Origin: CAZVED01 sp964626205
GTDB taxonomy: Bacteria > Patescibacteriota > Patescibacteriia > SG8-24
DNA length: 64,000 bases
Assembly: GCA_964626205.1 (NCBI GenBank)
Contig: CAZVED010000005.1
Location: forward strand, 1-64,000
Direction: 5' to 3'
This document shows, piece by piece, positions 48,784 to 57,094 of the stretch (the first letter of the stretch is position 1; every line of letters starts with the position of its first letter). Made by a program: the position numbers and the translations under genes. A model generated the notes under the pieces. It was not told the origin of the DNA and made no database searches. It was given only the letters and a program-made list of their open reading frames with translations.

Positions 48784-48828
48784 GAACCCTCCCGTATGGG
48801 AGACTACAGGGGTCATCAACCCCTTTTT
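48784..48828 (+). promoter_or_regulatory. Tandem hairpins abutting the gatB start
   Basis: Hairpin 1 is CTCCC-GTAT-GGGAG (48789-48802). Hairpin 2 is AGGGGT-CATCA-ACCCCT (48808-48824). Its T-run leads straight into the gatB ATG at 48829. It looks like an intrinsic terminator or attenuator, and leaves no Shine-Dalgarno for gatB. Confidence 0.6.
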
Positions 48829-50343
48829 ATGCGCCTCGAACCCGTCATCGGGCTGGAGATCCACGTCCAGCTCAAGACCAAGTCCAAAATGTTCTGCTCC
48901 TGTTCCAACAGGGGCGAATTCGAGTCGCCCAACGTCACGGTCTGCGAGATCTGCCTCGGCCACCCCGGCACCCTCCCGGTCGTGAACGCTCAGGCAGTCC
49001 GGTTCGGCGTGCTTGCCGGCCTCGCCTTTGGCGGCACCATCGCCGGACACTCCAAGTTCGACCGCAAGAACTACTTCTACCCAGACCTCCCGAAGGGGTA
49101 CCAAATCTCCCAGTTCGACCTGCCCATCGTCTCCGGTGGCGTCTTGCAGTTCACCGTGAAAGACGAGAATGGGAACGAGATCGTCCGCGAATGTCGCATC
49201 ACCCGCCTGCACCTCGAAGAGGACGCGGCGAAGCTCTCCCATTCCCCGGACGGCGGCTCTTCCTTGGTGGATTACAATCGCGCCGGCACCCCGCTCGCGG
49301 AGATCGTCACGGAGCCCGACCTACGCTCTCCTGCCGAAGCCAAAGCGTTTCTGCAGGAGCTCCGTCTCCTCATGCGCTACGTCGGCGTTTCGGATGCAGA
49401 CATGGAAAAAGGCCACCTCCGTTGCGACGCCAACGTCTCCTTGCGCGAGGCGGGCAGCGACCGCCTGTACCCCAAGACTGAGGTAAAGAACATCAACTCG
49501 TTCCGCTCAGTGGAGCGCGCCTTGGATTATGAGATCAAGCGCCAAACCAAGCTCTGGCTCGACGACAAGCCGCCGATGGACCTCACGACACGCGGCTGGG
49601 ACGACACCAAGGGCATCACGGTCGAGCAGCGCACCAAGGAGGGCGCGAGCGACTACCGCTACTTCCCGGAGCCCGACCTCCCTCCCCTGCACCTCACCGA
49701 GCTCGGCGAAGAGCTCCGCGCAAAGGTTCCTGAGCTTCCCACAGCACGGCGGGCGCGTTTCATGGACGAATACGGCTTCTCCAAGGACGATGCCGCGACC
49801 ATCTGTGACGACCTCGCCCTTGCCGCCTATGCCGAGAAGGTCTTCAGCGAGCTCCAGGAGTGGGCCTCGACGCAAGCAAAGGCTGACGGCAAGGCGTTCG
49901 ATTGGGATACTGAGCGTCCCGCATACAGTCGCCTCGTTGCTGGCTGGCTCCTCACCAAGCTCCGCGGCGTCATGGCCGAGCACAAAATCGACATCCGTAC
50001 GCTGAAAATCCTCCCTGAGAACTTTGCTGAGCTCATCGTCATGATCGCGCAAAAGAAGGTCACGGGTGCAAACGGCCTCGTCATCCTCACTGAGATGGCC
50101 ATGTCCGGTGCAGATCCGTCCATTATCATGGAAGAAAAGAACCTCGGCGCCATCGAGGACTCCGGCGAATTGGAGCTAGCCGTGAAGAACGCCATCGTCG
50201 CTAACGAGAAGTCCGTCGCGGACTACAAGGCTGGCAAAGAAGCCGCCATCATGTTCTTGGTCGGCCAAGTCATGCGCCTTACCAAGGGCAAGGCGGATCC
50301 GGAGACCGCGAAGGAACTGCTCAAAAAAGAGCTCGCAGGGTAA
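48829..50343 (+). CDS. gatB: Asp/Glu-tRNA(Asn/Gln) amidotransferase subunit B
   Basis: 504 aa, usual length. It is the kinase/tRNA-binding subunit that converts misacylated Glu-tRNA(Gln) or Asp-tRNA(Asn). The start MRLEPVIGLEIHVQLKTKSK is the normal GatB N-terminus. The zinc ligands lie in MFCSCSN and CEICLGHPG. DRKNYFYPDLPKGYQISQ and the YRYFPEPDLPP region are conserved. The C-terminal YqeY-like tail domain (GLVILTEMAMSGADPSII) is complete. gatA and gatC are not in the window. Confidence 0.96.
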   Translation: MRLEPVIGLEIHVQLKTKSKMFCSCSNRGEFESPNVTVCEICLGHPGTLPVVNAQAVRFGVLAGLAFGGTIAGHSKFDRKNYFYPDLPKGYQISQFDLPIVSGGVLQFTVKDENGNEIVRECRITRLHLEEDAAKLSHSPDGGSSLVDYNRAGTPLAEIVTEPDLRSPAEAKAFLQELRLLMRYVGVSDADMEKGHLRCDANVSLREAGSDRLYPKTEVKNINSFRSVERALDYEIKRQTKLWLDDKPPMDLTTRGWDDTKGITVEQRTKEGASDYRYFPEPDLPPLHLTELGEELRAKVPELPTARRARFMDEYGFSKDDAATICDDLALAAYAEKVFSELQEWASTQAKADGKAFDWDTERPAYSRLVAGWLLTKLRGVMAEHKIDIRTLKILPENFAELIVMIAQKKVTGANGLVILTEMAMSGADPSIIMEEKNLGAIEDSGELELAVKNAIVANEKSVADYKAGKEAAIMFLVGQVMRLTKGKADPETAKELLKKELAG

Positions 50344-50345
50344 CG

Positions 50346-50376
50346 AAAAATCCCGCCGAACGGCGGGATTTTTCTT
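50346..50376. terminator. Bidirectional intrinsic terminator
   Basis: A 7-bp stem (TCCCGCC / GGCGGGA) has AAAAA before and TTTTTC after it. It serves gatB and the convergent DUF5679 gene. Confidence 0.87.
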
Positions 50377-50391
50377 AGACCTTTTACGGTC

Positions 50392-50562
50392 TTATGCCTT
50401 CTTGCTCGGCAGGATCTTGAACATGCCCGTTCCGCAGACAGAGCAGACGCCTTTCATGGCCGGGCGCGTTCCGCCGCCCTTGGCCGGCATCGCAACTTCG
50501 GCAGCGTCCTTCATGGCACGCTTGTCCTTGCACTTTACGCAATAGCCGATGACCTCTTCCAT
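50392..50562 (-). CDS. DUF5679-type zinc mini-protein
   Basis: 56 aa, read directly from the minus strand (start CAT at 50560-50562, stop TTA at 50392-50394). It begins MEEVIGYCVKCKDKRAMKD and ends GVCSVCGTGMFKILPSKKA. The two C-x2-C pairs make a zinc ribbon, and the 'YCVKCK..R.MKD..E' start matches the DUF5679 family that I recall from CPR and actinobacteria. The function is unknown. A possible site (AGGATG-type complement) is weak. Confidence 0.82.
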   Translation of the reverse strand: MEEVIGYCVKCKDKRAMKDAAEVAMPAKGGGTRPAMKGVCSVCGTGMFKILPSKKA

Positions 50563-50650
50563 AGTAGGATGAAGCTTAAGAGTTCTGCATACAGTTTAGC
50601 ATAAATAAGGCTGGCTGGCTAGGACGTGCACCCTTATTGTGAAGCATAAA

Positions 50651-50665
50651 TGGCTTATTTTGGCT
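50651..50665. repeat. 15-bp direct repeat, copy 1
   Basis: TGGCTTATTTTGGCT, identical to 51681-51695. It is part of a hairpin (CTTATTTTGGCTC ... GAGCAAAAATAAG) that probably also ends miaA transcription. It is AT-rich in a GC-rich genome. Confidence 0.6.
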
Positions 50666-50716
50666 CAATAGAGCAAAAATAAGGTTATGCAAAAGAGCGT
50701 AAAAAATGAGCCTATT

Positions 50717-51640
50717 TCAAGCAAGGAACCTTTGTACGTCTCGCGTCGCTTGCCCGACCGTCCGCACCCACACGATGCGCTTATCGCGCCGAAACCAAGT
50801 CATTTGCCGCTTCGCATACCTCCGCGTTTCGCGCTTGATGCGCTCGACCGCTTCCTCAAACGATACTTCTCCGCGCAAAAACTGCCCCAACTGCCGATGA
50901 CCGAGCGAGGAAAGCACCGGATGCTCCCATCCGTACCGCTTACCGAGCCGCTCCGACTCCTTAAGGAGACCGGCGCGCAGCATAAGGTCGACCCGTCGGT
51001 CGATTCGCCGGACAAGCTCGCTGCGTTCACGCGTGACACCAAGCTTCAAGGCGTCATATCGTGGCGTTCCTCGGCGCTGCAGTTCGGAAAACGGCTTCCC
51101 TGTCGCATGAATGACCTCCAACGCCCGCGTGATGAACCGCCGGTTCTGCGGAGTGATACGCGCGGCATACACCGGGTCCAACCGGACAAGCTCTGCGAAC
51201 AAGTCATACGTTTCACGACGCTCTAATCCCTTTCGCACAGCCGGATTCGCCACAACCTTGGGAATGGAGAAGTTCTCCACGACCGCATCGACATATAAGC
51301 CTGTTCCGCCGACAAGGATCGGTACATGCCCGCGTTTCACGATTTCCCGCACCTTGCGAGTGACCATGCGCTGAAACTGCGCGGCTGTCACCTGCGCAGA
51401 CGGCGCACGGAACGCCATTAGATGATGCGCGATGCCGTCGACCCAATAGGCGCGGACACCGCGCTTCGTCGCCCATTCCCCCTCCGGTACTGCCGCCCCG
51501 ATGCTCATACCGCGATAGAACTGCCGCGAGTCCGCAGAAATGACCTCGCCCTTAAACCGCTTCGCCAACGCCAAAGAAAGATCCGTCTTTCCGGACGCTG
51601 TAGGACCGACAATGACGATAAGTTTAGGCAGCTTCTGCAT
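50717..51640 (-). CDS. miaA: tRNA dimethylallyltransferase
   Basis: 307 aa, usual length. It adds the dimethylallyl group to A37 of UNN-reading tRNAs. The P-loop is VGPTASGKTDLSLALA. ISADSRQFYRGMSIGAAVP and ILVGGTGLYVDAVV follow. NRRFITRALEVIHATGKPFSE and the C-terminal YAKRQMTWFRRD are typical. The ATG follows TATATGC with no Shine-Dalgarno. Confidence 0.96.
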   Translation of the reverse strand: MQKLPKLIVIVGPTASGKTDLSLALAKRFKGEVISADSRQFYRGMSIGAAVPEGEWATKRGVRAYWVDGIAHHLMAFRAPSAQVTAAQFQRMVTRKVREIVKRGHVPILVGGTGLYVDAVVENFSIPKVVANPAVRKGLERRETYDLFAELVRLDPVYAARITPQNRRFITRALEVIHATGKPFSELQRRGTPRYDALKLGVTRERSELVRRIDRRVDLMLRAGLLKESERLGKRYGWEHPVLSSLGHRQLGQFLRGEVSFEEAVERIKRETRRYAKRQMTWFRRDKRIVWVRTVGQATRDVQRFLA

Positions 51641-51671
51641 ATACGACGCACGATAGCATCATGCTTTCACG

Positions 51672-51700
51672 TTGACAATTTGGCTTATTTTGGCTATGGT
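51672..51700 (+). promoter_or_regulatory. Promoter TTGACA-17-TATGGT
   Basis: TTGACA (51672-51677), 17 bp, TATGGT (51695-51700). The second TGGCTTATTTTGGCT copy (51681-51695) fills the spacer, so it could be an operator. Confidence 0.75.
51681..51695. repeat. 15-bp direct repeat, copy 2
   Basis: TGGCTTATTTTGGCT lies inside the promoter spacer of the next gene. It is identical to 50651-50665, about 1 kb away across miaA. Confidence 0.6.
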
Positions 51701-51719
51701 TCATCCATACCTTACGCAT

Positions 51720-52259
51720 ATGGCACTCGGAGAAATGAACCCATCCAACGAGCAATGGACTGAACGCGCTCAACGAGAAACCGTCGCTGCGCGCGAAGTA
51801 CGTCGTCAGGAATCCCCCGAGCGCGCGGCAGCCGCCAATGCTCCAGAGCAAACAGAGGATGAAAGGCTCGAGGAATTCGTCGCGACACTCACGCCGGAAC
51901 GTCTGCGCGCGGAAGAAGCTCGGCTCGAAGACTTCATCAAGGCATTCCAAAAGGATCTTGGCGACCTCATGGATCTTGCTCCGGAATCTACCGCGCTCGC
52001 GCAAGAGCTTGTCGCCGGAGACATGAAAATGCTCCAGGCCATCCAGCTGCAGCGTGGGCGCCTTGGCGACGGCCGCATGGAGATTCCGCGTGCACCGAAG
52101 GTTGCTGCGGAATACGCACAAACCATGCGCCCGGAAGAATTCACGGAAGCGCAAAAAGGCTCATCCGCGACCGTTCCACCTCCGGCGCGACGGAAACGGC
52201 CAGCGCAGGACATCAGCAACGCCCCGACGGAATTCCCCAAATCCGACCTTCCAAACTGA
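51720..52259 (+). CDS. Acidic coiled-coil hypothetical protein
   Basis: 179 aa from MALGEMNPSNEQW; an ATG five codons later is an alternative. It is rich in Glu, Arg and Ala, with a long predicted helix or coiled coil over about 25-110 (DERLEEFVATLTPERLRAEEARLEDFIKAF in pieces). A Pro/Lys-rich tail (VPPPARRKRPAQDISNAP) follows. No membrane segment and no family. The leader is about 13 nt with no Shine-Dalgarno. It resembles the pair at 52930 and 53395 in composition. Confidence 0.68.
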   Translation: MALGEMNPSNEQWTERAQRETVAAREVRRQESPERAAAANAPEQTEDERLEEFVATLTPERLRAEEARLEDFIKAFQKDLGDLMDLAPESTALAQELVAGDMKMLQAIQLQRGRLGDGRMEIPRAPKVAAEYAQTMRPEEFTEAQKGSSATVPPPARRKRPAQDISNAPTEFPKSDLPN

Positions 52260-52325
52260 CTATTCGACAACAACGACCGGCTGCCACCGGTCGTTTTGCA
52301 TTCCCTGCCATACGACGCGGCCCCA

Positions 52326-52354
52326 TTGACAAACCGCCGGAAATCCCCTATAGT
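52326..52354 (+). promoter_or_regulatory. Promoter TTGACA-17-TATAGT
   Basis: Near-perfect consensus: TTGACA (52326-52331), 17 bp, TATAGT (52349-52354), then AAGGAG at 52411. Confidence 0.85.
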
Positions 52355-52422
52355 CACGTGTTCGTCAAAAGACGAAAGATGCCTTGGTTTTTCCACGGCA
52401 TCTCAAACACAAGGAGCTTGCC

Positions 52423-52827
52423 GTGGGAAACCACAACGTTATCGATCTTTTCGCAGGAAAGCGCGCACAGCAGCGCCTTCGTCATCTGTTCGGAAGCTTC
52501 GTGGGGACCTACGACAACCCGGCGATTCGTGGAGGAAGGCTCGCCTTCGTGCTCTACGCGCCCGGCAGCGCCGCCGACCCGTCCTTGCTCCGTTCCCTCA
52601 TCGCCAAAGTCACGCTGCCCGGCAGCGACATGGTGCACGAAGCGCGCATCACGGAGGTCGAGCACGACCCCGAGCGCGGCCTCTACTGGCTCTACACCGC
52701 ACCTGGCTCCCTGCCCGTTCCGGATACCACCGGAGCGATGCAGCTGGCGCTCCGAAGTTCGTGCGGCAAGCACTGTTTCGAAGGCGTCCCAACGATTCCA
52801 TCGAAGCGAGCCACCGAAAAATCCTGA
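52423..52827 (+). CDS. Hypothetical protein, GTG start
   Basis: 134 aa from GTG at 52423 (VGNHNVIDLFAGKRAQQRL), chosen because AAGGAG is 6 bp upstream; the frame is open to 52384 without a site. It is soluble, mixed alpha/beta (GGRLAFVLYAPGSAADPSLL, ARITEVEHDPERGLYWLYTAP). No family is recognised. It is a cassette with the best promoter in the window and a strong terminator. Confidence 0.7.
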   Translation: MGNHNVIDLFAGKRAQQRLRHLFGSFVGTYDNPAIRGGRLAFVLYAPGSAADPSLLRSLIAKVTLPGSDMVHEARITEVEHDPERGLYWLYTAPGSLPVPDTTGAMQLALRSSCGKHCFEGVPTIPSKRATEKS

Positions 52828-52830
52828 CTC

Positions 52831-52861
52831 CAGCTCCTGTCATACGGGAGCTTTTTTTATC
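52831..52861 (+). terminator. Intrinsic terminator
   Basis: A 6-bp stem (AGCTCC / GGAGCT) with a 9-nt loop is followed by TTTTTTTAT. Confidence 0.82.
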
Positions 52862-52881
52862 CATCCAAGTGTCCATTGCGA

Positions 52882-52910
52882 TTGACAAAACCGCTCATTT
52901 CTGCTATATT
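52882..52910 (+). promoter_or_regulatory. Promoter TTGACA-17-TATATT
   Basis: TTGACA (52882-52887), 17 bp, TATATT (52905-52910). The ATG at 52930 would have a leader of about 13 nt without Shine-Dalgarno. Confidence 0.82.
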
Positions 52911-52929
52911 TCTTGGTAGCAACCTAACC

Positions 52930-53379
52930 ATGAACAGTATGGGGAAACCCGAAATGCTGTGGGGAAACGCGCCGGACGCACCCGAGCTCCACGACGACGA
53001 GTCGCCGGAAGCCAAGCTGCAGCGCGAAGAAAATGAGCGCGCCAAGGACCGCCTGAACGCGGCGTCGTTCACGGAAGAGCTCGAGAAGACACCAAGCGAG
53101 CGCATGCACGAAAAGCTCGACGCAGAATCCTTCACTCAGGCATTGGAGATCGCACAAGCCGCAACACTCAACGACATCGACCCGCTCATCCGCGAACTCA
53201 ACAAGAAAGCCAGCGATCTCGACACCTACCGTAAAGGTATGGATGACGACTCGGAGCTCGCAAGCGAACTCGACAAGGATCTCGCGCGCCTCACCTCCTT
53301 GCTCGAGGCCGCAACAAACCGACGCCGGGATCTCCTCAAGACTATGCCGGTCAGCGACGACGAAATCGAGTCCATCTAA
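52930..53379 (+). CDS. Acidic coiled-coil hypothetical protein
   Basis: 149 aa from MNSMGKPEMLWGNAPDAPEL. The middle and C-terminal two thirds are helical and charged, with two internal similar segments (DRLNAASFTEELEKTPSERM and EKLDAESFTQALEIAQAATL), then a coiled coil (NKKASDLDTYRKGMDDDSEL). No membrane segment. It forms a likely operon with the next gene (15 bp gap). Confidence 0.7.
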   Translation: MNSMGKPEMLWGNAPDAPELHDDESPEAKLQREENERAKDRLNAASFTEELEKTPSERMHEKLDAESFTQALEIAQAATLNDIDPLIRELNKKASDLDTYRKGMDDDSELASELDKDLARLTSLLEAATNRRRDLLKTMPVSDDEIESI

Positions 53380-53394
53380 CCTCACGCCACGCAT

Positions 53395-54279
53395 ATGCCA
53401 CGACACGAAACACTCAGGCCATCCGGAATGGAACATCCTGAGGACTCGCACTCCGGTGCCCCGGAACTCGGTGCAGGAGACGCCCCTGCAAAAAAGATCG
53501 ACTCCAAGGAAACACGCGATTCCGGTATTTGGAAGAAAGGCGAGGACTCTGACGAACTCATCTCCCCTGAGGAAGAGGCGCGCTTGGAAATGAAGCGCGC
53601 GGAAACGAAGCAGGCCGTGCAGGACGAAGCTGCCATTGCGCAGGCCCGCATGGAGGCCAAAATGGCCGATCGCGGCCCAGGCAGCCTTGAGACGTCCGCG
53701 GCGATGCATGAAGCCGTCGGCGCTTCTGCGGAAGCCTTGCAGCGCAAAGAGAGCGAGGCGGTTGCCAAGGGAGTCGAATACCGCAGCACGCTTCTCCCCG
53801 AGAACGCCGGTAGCTTCGAGGGTGAAGAAGAGATCGAGGTAACAGACGACATGCTCACGGAGATTCAGACCGGAGCGCATGTCGACGCGGAAGCAGCAAA
53901 GACCCGCCTCGTCGCGGCCGAAGCCCGTCTTGCAGAGCTGAACGGCGCCGGTGGCGTTGATGCGCTCGAGAAGTCCCTCAAGGACAAGTACGGCTACGAT
54001 GTCACGAACGTCGTCGGACGCTCCGGCATCATGGGCAAAATGAAGATGGGCTTCAAATCCCTGCTCAGCCCTGGTTTCAGTGCCATGAAGAAGACCTACG
54101 AGATGCGCCTCACCGAAAAGAACGCGCTCCAGGAGCAAGTCGCCATGGACAAGGCCATCGTCGCGGATCCGGAAGGGTTCGCCGCGCGCTCCAAGGCGAA
54201 GGCATCCGAACGCCGCATGAGCCGCCCGACAAAGGGCTCCTCTGGCAGCATGGGTATCGGCCGCAAGGGTCCGCAGTAA
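53395..54279 (+). CDS. Long coiled-coil hypothetical protein
   Basis: 294 aa. The N-terminal 50 residues are polar and disordered. A Glu/Ala/Lys coiled coil covers about 55-125. A second helical region (AKTRLVAAEARLAELNGAGG) leads to a more structured part (DALEKSLKDKYGYDVTNVVGRSG, GKMKMGFKSLLSPGFSAMKK). The tail is Ser/Gly/Lys-rich (RPTKGSSGSMGIGRKGPQ). No family is recognised. It may be a scaffold or envelope-associated protein. It ends at a bidirectional terminator shared with thrS. Confidence 0.7.
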   Translation: MPRHETLRPSGMEHPEDSHSGAPELGAGDAPAKKIDSKETRDSGIWKKGEDSDELISPEEEARLEMKRAETKQAVQDEAAIAQARMEAKMADRGPGSLETSAAMHEAVGASAEALQRKESEAVAKGVEYRSTLLPENAGSFEGEEEIEVTDDMLTEIQTGAHVDAEAAKTRLVAAEARLAELNGAGGVDALEKSLKDKYGYDVTNVVGRSGIMGKMKMGFKSLLSPGFSAMKKTYEMRLTEKNALQEQVAMDKAIVADPEGFAARSKAKASERRMSRPTKGSSGSMGIGRKGPQ

Positions 54280-54292
54280 CCCGCCAGCAATA

Positions 54293-54325
54293 CGAAAACC
54301 GCCCCTTACGGGGCGGTTTTCTGTT
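54293..54325. terminator. Bidirectional intrinsic terminator
   Basis: An 8-bp stem (ACCGCCCC / GGGGCGGT) with AAAA before and TTTTCTGTTTT after serves both convergent units. Confidence 0.88.
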
Positions 54326-54339
54326 TTCAGAACACGTGT

Positions 54340-56163
54340 CTACAGTTCCATCTTGCGCTCCCGAATACCGGTCGCGACGTGGACAATGAAGTCTTCAAGC
54401 TTCATAGGGACCTCTTCCTCCTTGCCACGGATGCGAATCATCATGTCGTCGAGCGCAGCTTCCTTTTCGCCGACCACGATCATGTACGGCACCTTGAGCT
54501 TCGCGGCGTTGCGAATCTTCTTACCGACCGTGTCGTCGGAGGCGTCCACGGCGGAACGGATACCTGCGGCAAGAAGCTTCGCATGAAGCCGTTCAGCAAT
54601 CTCCACATGGTCGCGACCGACCGGCACTACTTGCACCTGCGTCGGTGCGAGCCAGACCGGGAACGCGCCAGCAAAGTGCTCGATGAGGATGGAGAGGAAA
54701 CGCTCCACGGAGCCGAGGATGGCGCGGTGAATCATGACTGGGCGGTGCTTCACGCCGTCGTCGCCCATATAGGAAAGATTAAAGCGCTCCGGAAGGTTGA
54801 AGTCGAGCTGGATGGTGGCAAGCTGCCATTCACGGCCGATGGCATCCGTCGCGATGAAGTCGATCTTCGGGCCGTAGAACGCGGCTTCCCCAACGCCCTC
54901 GACATACTGCTTCTCCCGCTTCTCGAGCAGCGCCGCGAGTGCGGATTCGGCTTTCTCCCACACCTCGTCGGAACCGAGGTAGGCACCGGGGTTCTTCGGG
55001 TCGCGAACAGAAAGACGAATGCGGAGTGGCATACCGAAACCAGCATAGAACTTCTCGATGACGTCCAAGACGCCGTTGGCTTCGTGCTCGATCTGGTCCG
55101 GTCGGCAGAAGACATGCGCGTCATCTTGCGTAATGGCACGGACGCGAGAGAGGCCTTGCAACTGCCCGGTGTTCTCGTCGCGGTAGACGGACGTGACTTC
55201 CGAGAAGCGCAGTGGAAGGTCGCGGTAGCTACGCGGCTGGGAGTCGTAAATCTGCGTGTGGTGCGGGCAGTTCATCGGCTTCATCACGAAACGCTCGTCC
55301 GTCTTCTTGCTGGAGACGTAGAACAGGTCGTCCTCGAACTTCTCCAAGTGGCCGGAGGTGGCGTAGAGGTCGGTCTTGGTGATGTGCGGAATCCACACCG
55401 GCGTGTAGCCGAGCGGAACCTGCAACGCCTGCACGAACGCTTCGAGCTCGCGGCGGAGTAACGTGCCGCGCGGGGTAAACATCGGGAGCCCCGGACCGAC
55501 GAGATTGGAGAACGTGAAGAGGTCGAGCTCTTGGCCCAGCTTGCGATGATCGCGCTTCTCGGCTTCCTCCAACATCTTGAGGTGCGCTTCGAGTTCGTCC
55601 TTGGTAGGGAAAGCGAAGCCGTACACGCGCTGCAGCTGCGCGTTCTCCTGGTTGCCGCGCCAATACGCACCAGCGACGGACTTGAGCTTCACCGCGCCGA
55701 TGAGCTTGGACGACTCCACGTGCGGGCCACGACAGAGGTCCACAAACTCGCCGGTGCGGTAGATGCTCGCGATGTCCGGCTTGGCAGTATCGAACTCCCC
55801 TTCCTCTTCCTCGCTCACGACCGCGGTCGTACCGCGCGTCTTCAAGTCGGTAAGGAGCTCCACCTTGAAGTCCTGTCCCTTCTCCTTGAAGAACGCGATG
55901 GCATCATCGATCGGCATCTCTTCGCGGACGAACGGAAGGTCACGCTGCATGATCTTCTCCATGCGCTTCTCGATCTTGGCGAGGTCGAGCGGCGTGAGCT
56001 TGTGCTCCATCGCGATGTCGTAAAAGAAGCCGTGCTCGATGACCGGGCCGACGCCGAGCTTTGCATCCGGCCACAACTCCAAGACCGCGGCTGCCATCAC
56101 GTGGGCTGCGGAGTGGCGCATGCTGTCGGTTTGGGTGAAATCTTGGGGCTTGATTGCTGCCAT
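54340..56163 (-). CDS. thrS: Threonyl-tRNA synthetase lacking the TGS domain
   Basis: 607 aa. It charges tRNA(Thr). It begins directly at the editing domain (SMRHSAAHVMAAAVLELWPDA with the HxxxH site; EFVDLCRGPHV). The catalytic core has motif 1 onward: KPMNCPHHTQIY (zinc Cys), YRDENTGQLQGLSRVRAITQDDAH (motif 2) and IHRAILGSVERFLSILIEH (motif 3). The anticodon domain ends MKLEDFIVHVATGIRERKMEL. The ~60-residue N-terminal TGS domain of E. coli ThrRS is absent. Confidence 0.96.
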   Translation of the reverse strand: MAAIKPQDFTQTDSMRHSAAHVMAAAVLELWPDAKLGVGPVIEHGFFYDIAMEHKLTPLDLAKIEKRMEKIMQRDLPFVREEMPIDDAIAFFKEKGQDFKVELLTDLKTRGTTAVVSEEEEGEFDTAKPDIASIYRTGEFVDLCRGPHVESSKLIGAVKLKSVAGAYWRGNQENAQLQRVYGFAFPTKDELEAHLKMLEEAEKRDHRKLGQELDLFTFSNLVGPGLPMFTPRGTLLRRELEAFVQALQVPLGYTPVWIPHITKTDLYATSGHLEKFEDDLFYVSSKKTDERFVMKPMNCPHHTQIYDSQPRSYRDLPLRFSEVTSVYRDENTGQLQGLSRVRAITQDDAHVFCRPDQIEHEANGVLDVIEKFYAGFGMPLRIRLSVRDPKNPGAYLGSDEVWEKAESALAALLEKREKQYVEGVGEAAFYGPKIDFIATDAIGREWQLATIQLDFNLPERFNLSYMGDDGVKHRPVMIHRAILGSVERFLSILIEHFAGAFPVWLAPTQVQVVPVGRDHVEIAERLHAKLLAAGIRSAVDASDDTVGKKIRNAAKLKVPYMIVVGEKEAALDDMMIRIRGKEEEVPMKLEDFIVHVATGIRERKMEL

Positions 56164-56335
56164 ATGCTGCTGACTACAGGCTTAAAACCGCTTTCCATGG
56201 TACGCCGTCTACCATTGGACGGCAAGGGCCGAAAGAGTGCCAGTGACCACTTGACCGAAACGGGTATATACGGTAAGAAGCGCTGGCAACGTCCCTTCAC
56301 AACCCACATCGGATCACCATGAAAGGGGGCGAACA

Positions 56336-57058
56336 ATGCCCATCCTAGAGTACCTGCTCGCCTTCGAGAACTTCCCTTTCCTCTTTGCCTTGCTGATGGG
56401 CATCATCTTCACCGTCGGCTCGGCCATCGGCATCGGACATACGGACGTCGACGTGGATGCGGACGCACACGCCGACATCGACACCGACCACTCCGTCGCG
56501 CATACCCACGAGATCCCGGGGCATGACCAACACGGCGGGAACCCGCTCGACACGCAACCGGACCAGCACCTTCGCTCGCGAACGATGCGGGTGCTGTCCT
56601 TCTTCGGCATCGGGAAGGTCCCCTTCTCCGTCATCCTGACCACCGCGTGCTTCCTCTTCGGCATCACCGGCATGGTCGCAAACCAGTTCTTGGCGCCCGT
56701 CTTCAAGATCGGCGCCATCTACGGATGGATGTCGCTGGGCGCCGCGCTGTTCGTCACGATCGCGCTCACTGGCCGCTTCGCGCGGCTCGTAAACCGCATC
56801 ATGCCGAGCACCGAAACGTACCCCACGCACGAAACCGACCTCGTCGGCTGCGTGGGTACCACCGAACTAACGACGACCGAGACGTTCGGCCGCGCGAACG
56901 TGCGGAGCCCCAACGGGGACCTCCACACGATCGCCTGCCGTACGGAAAGCGGTTCGATCCCTTCGGGGGCCGAAGTGTATGTCGCCGGCTACGACGCGGC
57001 GACGCGGACCTACCTCGTCTCGACGGAAAACGCAACCCTTCGCTTGCTTGCAGACTGA
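56336..57058 (+). CDS. yqiJ: YqiJ-like membrane protein with OB-fold
   Basis: 240 aa. Helix 1 is at about 14-33. An Asp/His-rich loop (HTDVDVDADAHADIDTDHS) follows, then two helices at about 90-140. The C-terminal OB-like soluble domain (ETDLVGCVGTTELTTTETFGRANV) ends in a beta-rich tail. This is the DUF1449/YqiJ layout, normally paired with the YqiK flotillin, and that partner is next. The alternating Asp/His loop could bind metal. The upstream TTGACC...TAAGAA pair near 56250 is a weak promoter. Confidence 0.85.
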   Translation: MPILEYLLAFENFPFLFALLMGIIFTVGSAIGIGHTDVDVDADAHADIDTDHSVAHTHEIPGHDQHGGNPLDTQPDQHLRSRTMRVLSFFGIGKVPFSVILTTACFLFGITGMVANQFLAPVFKIGAIYGWMSLGAALFVTIALTGRFARLVNRIMPSTETYPTHETDLVGCVGTTELTTTETFGRANVRSPNGDLHTIACRTESGSIPSGAEVYVAGYDAATRTYLVSTENATLRLLAD

Positions 57059-57094
57059 ACCATCACACGGAACGAAAGGTACAGGTACGAAACA

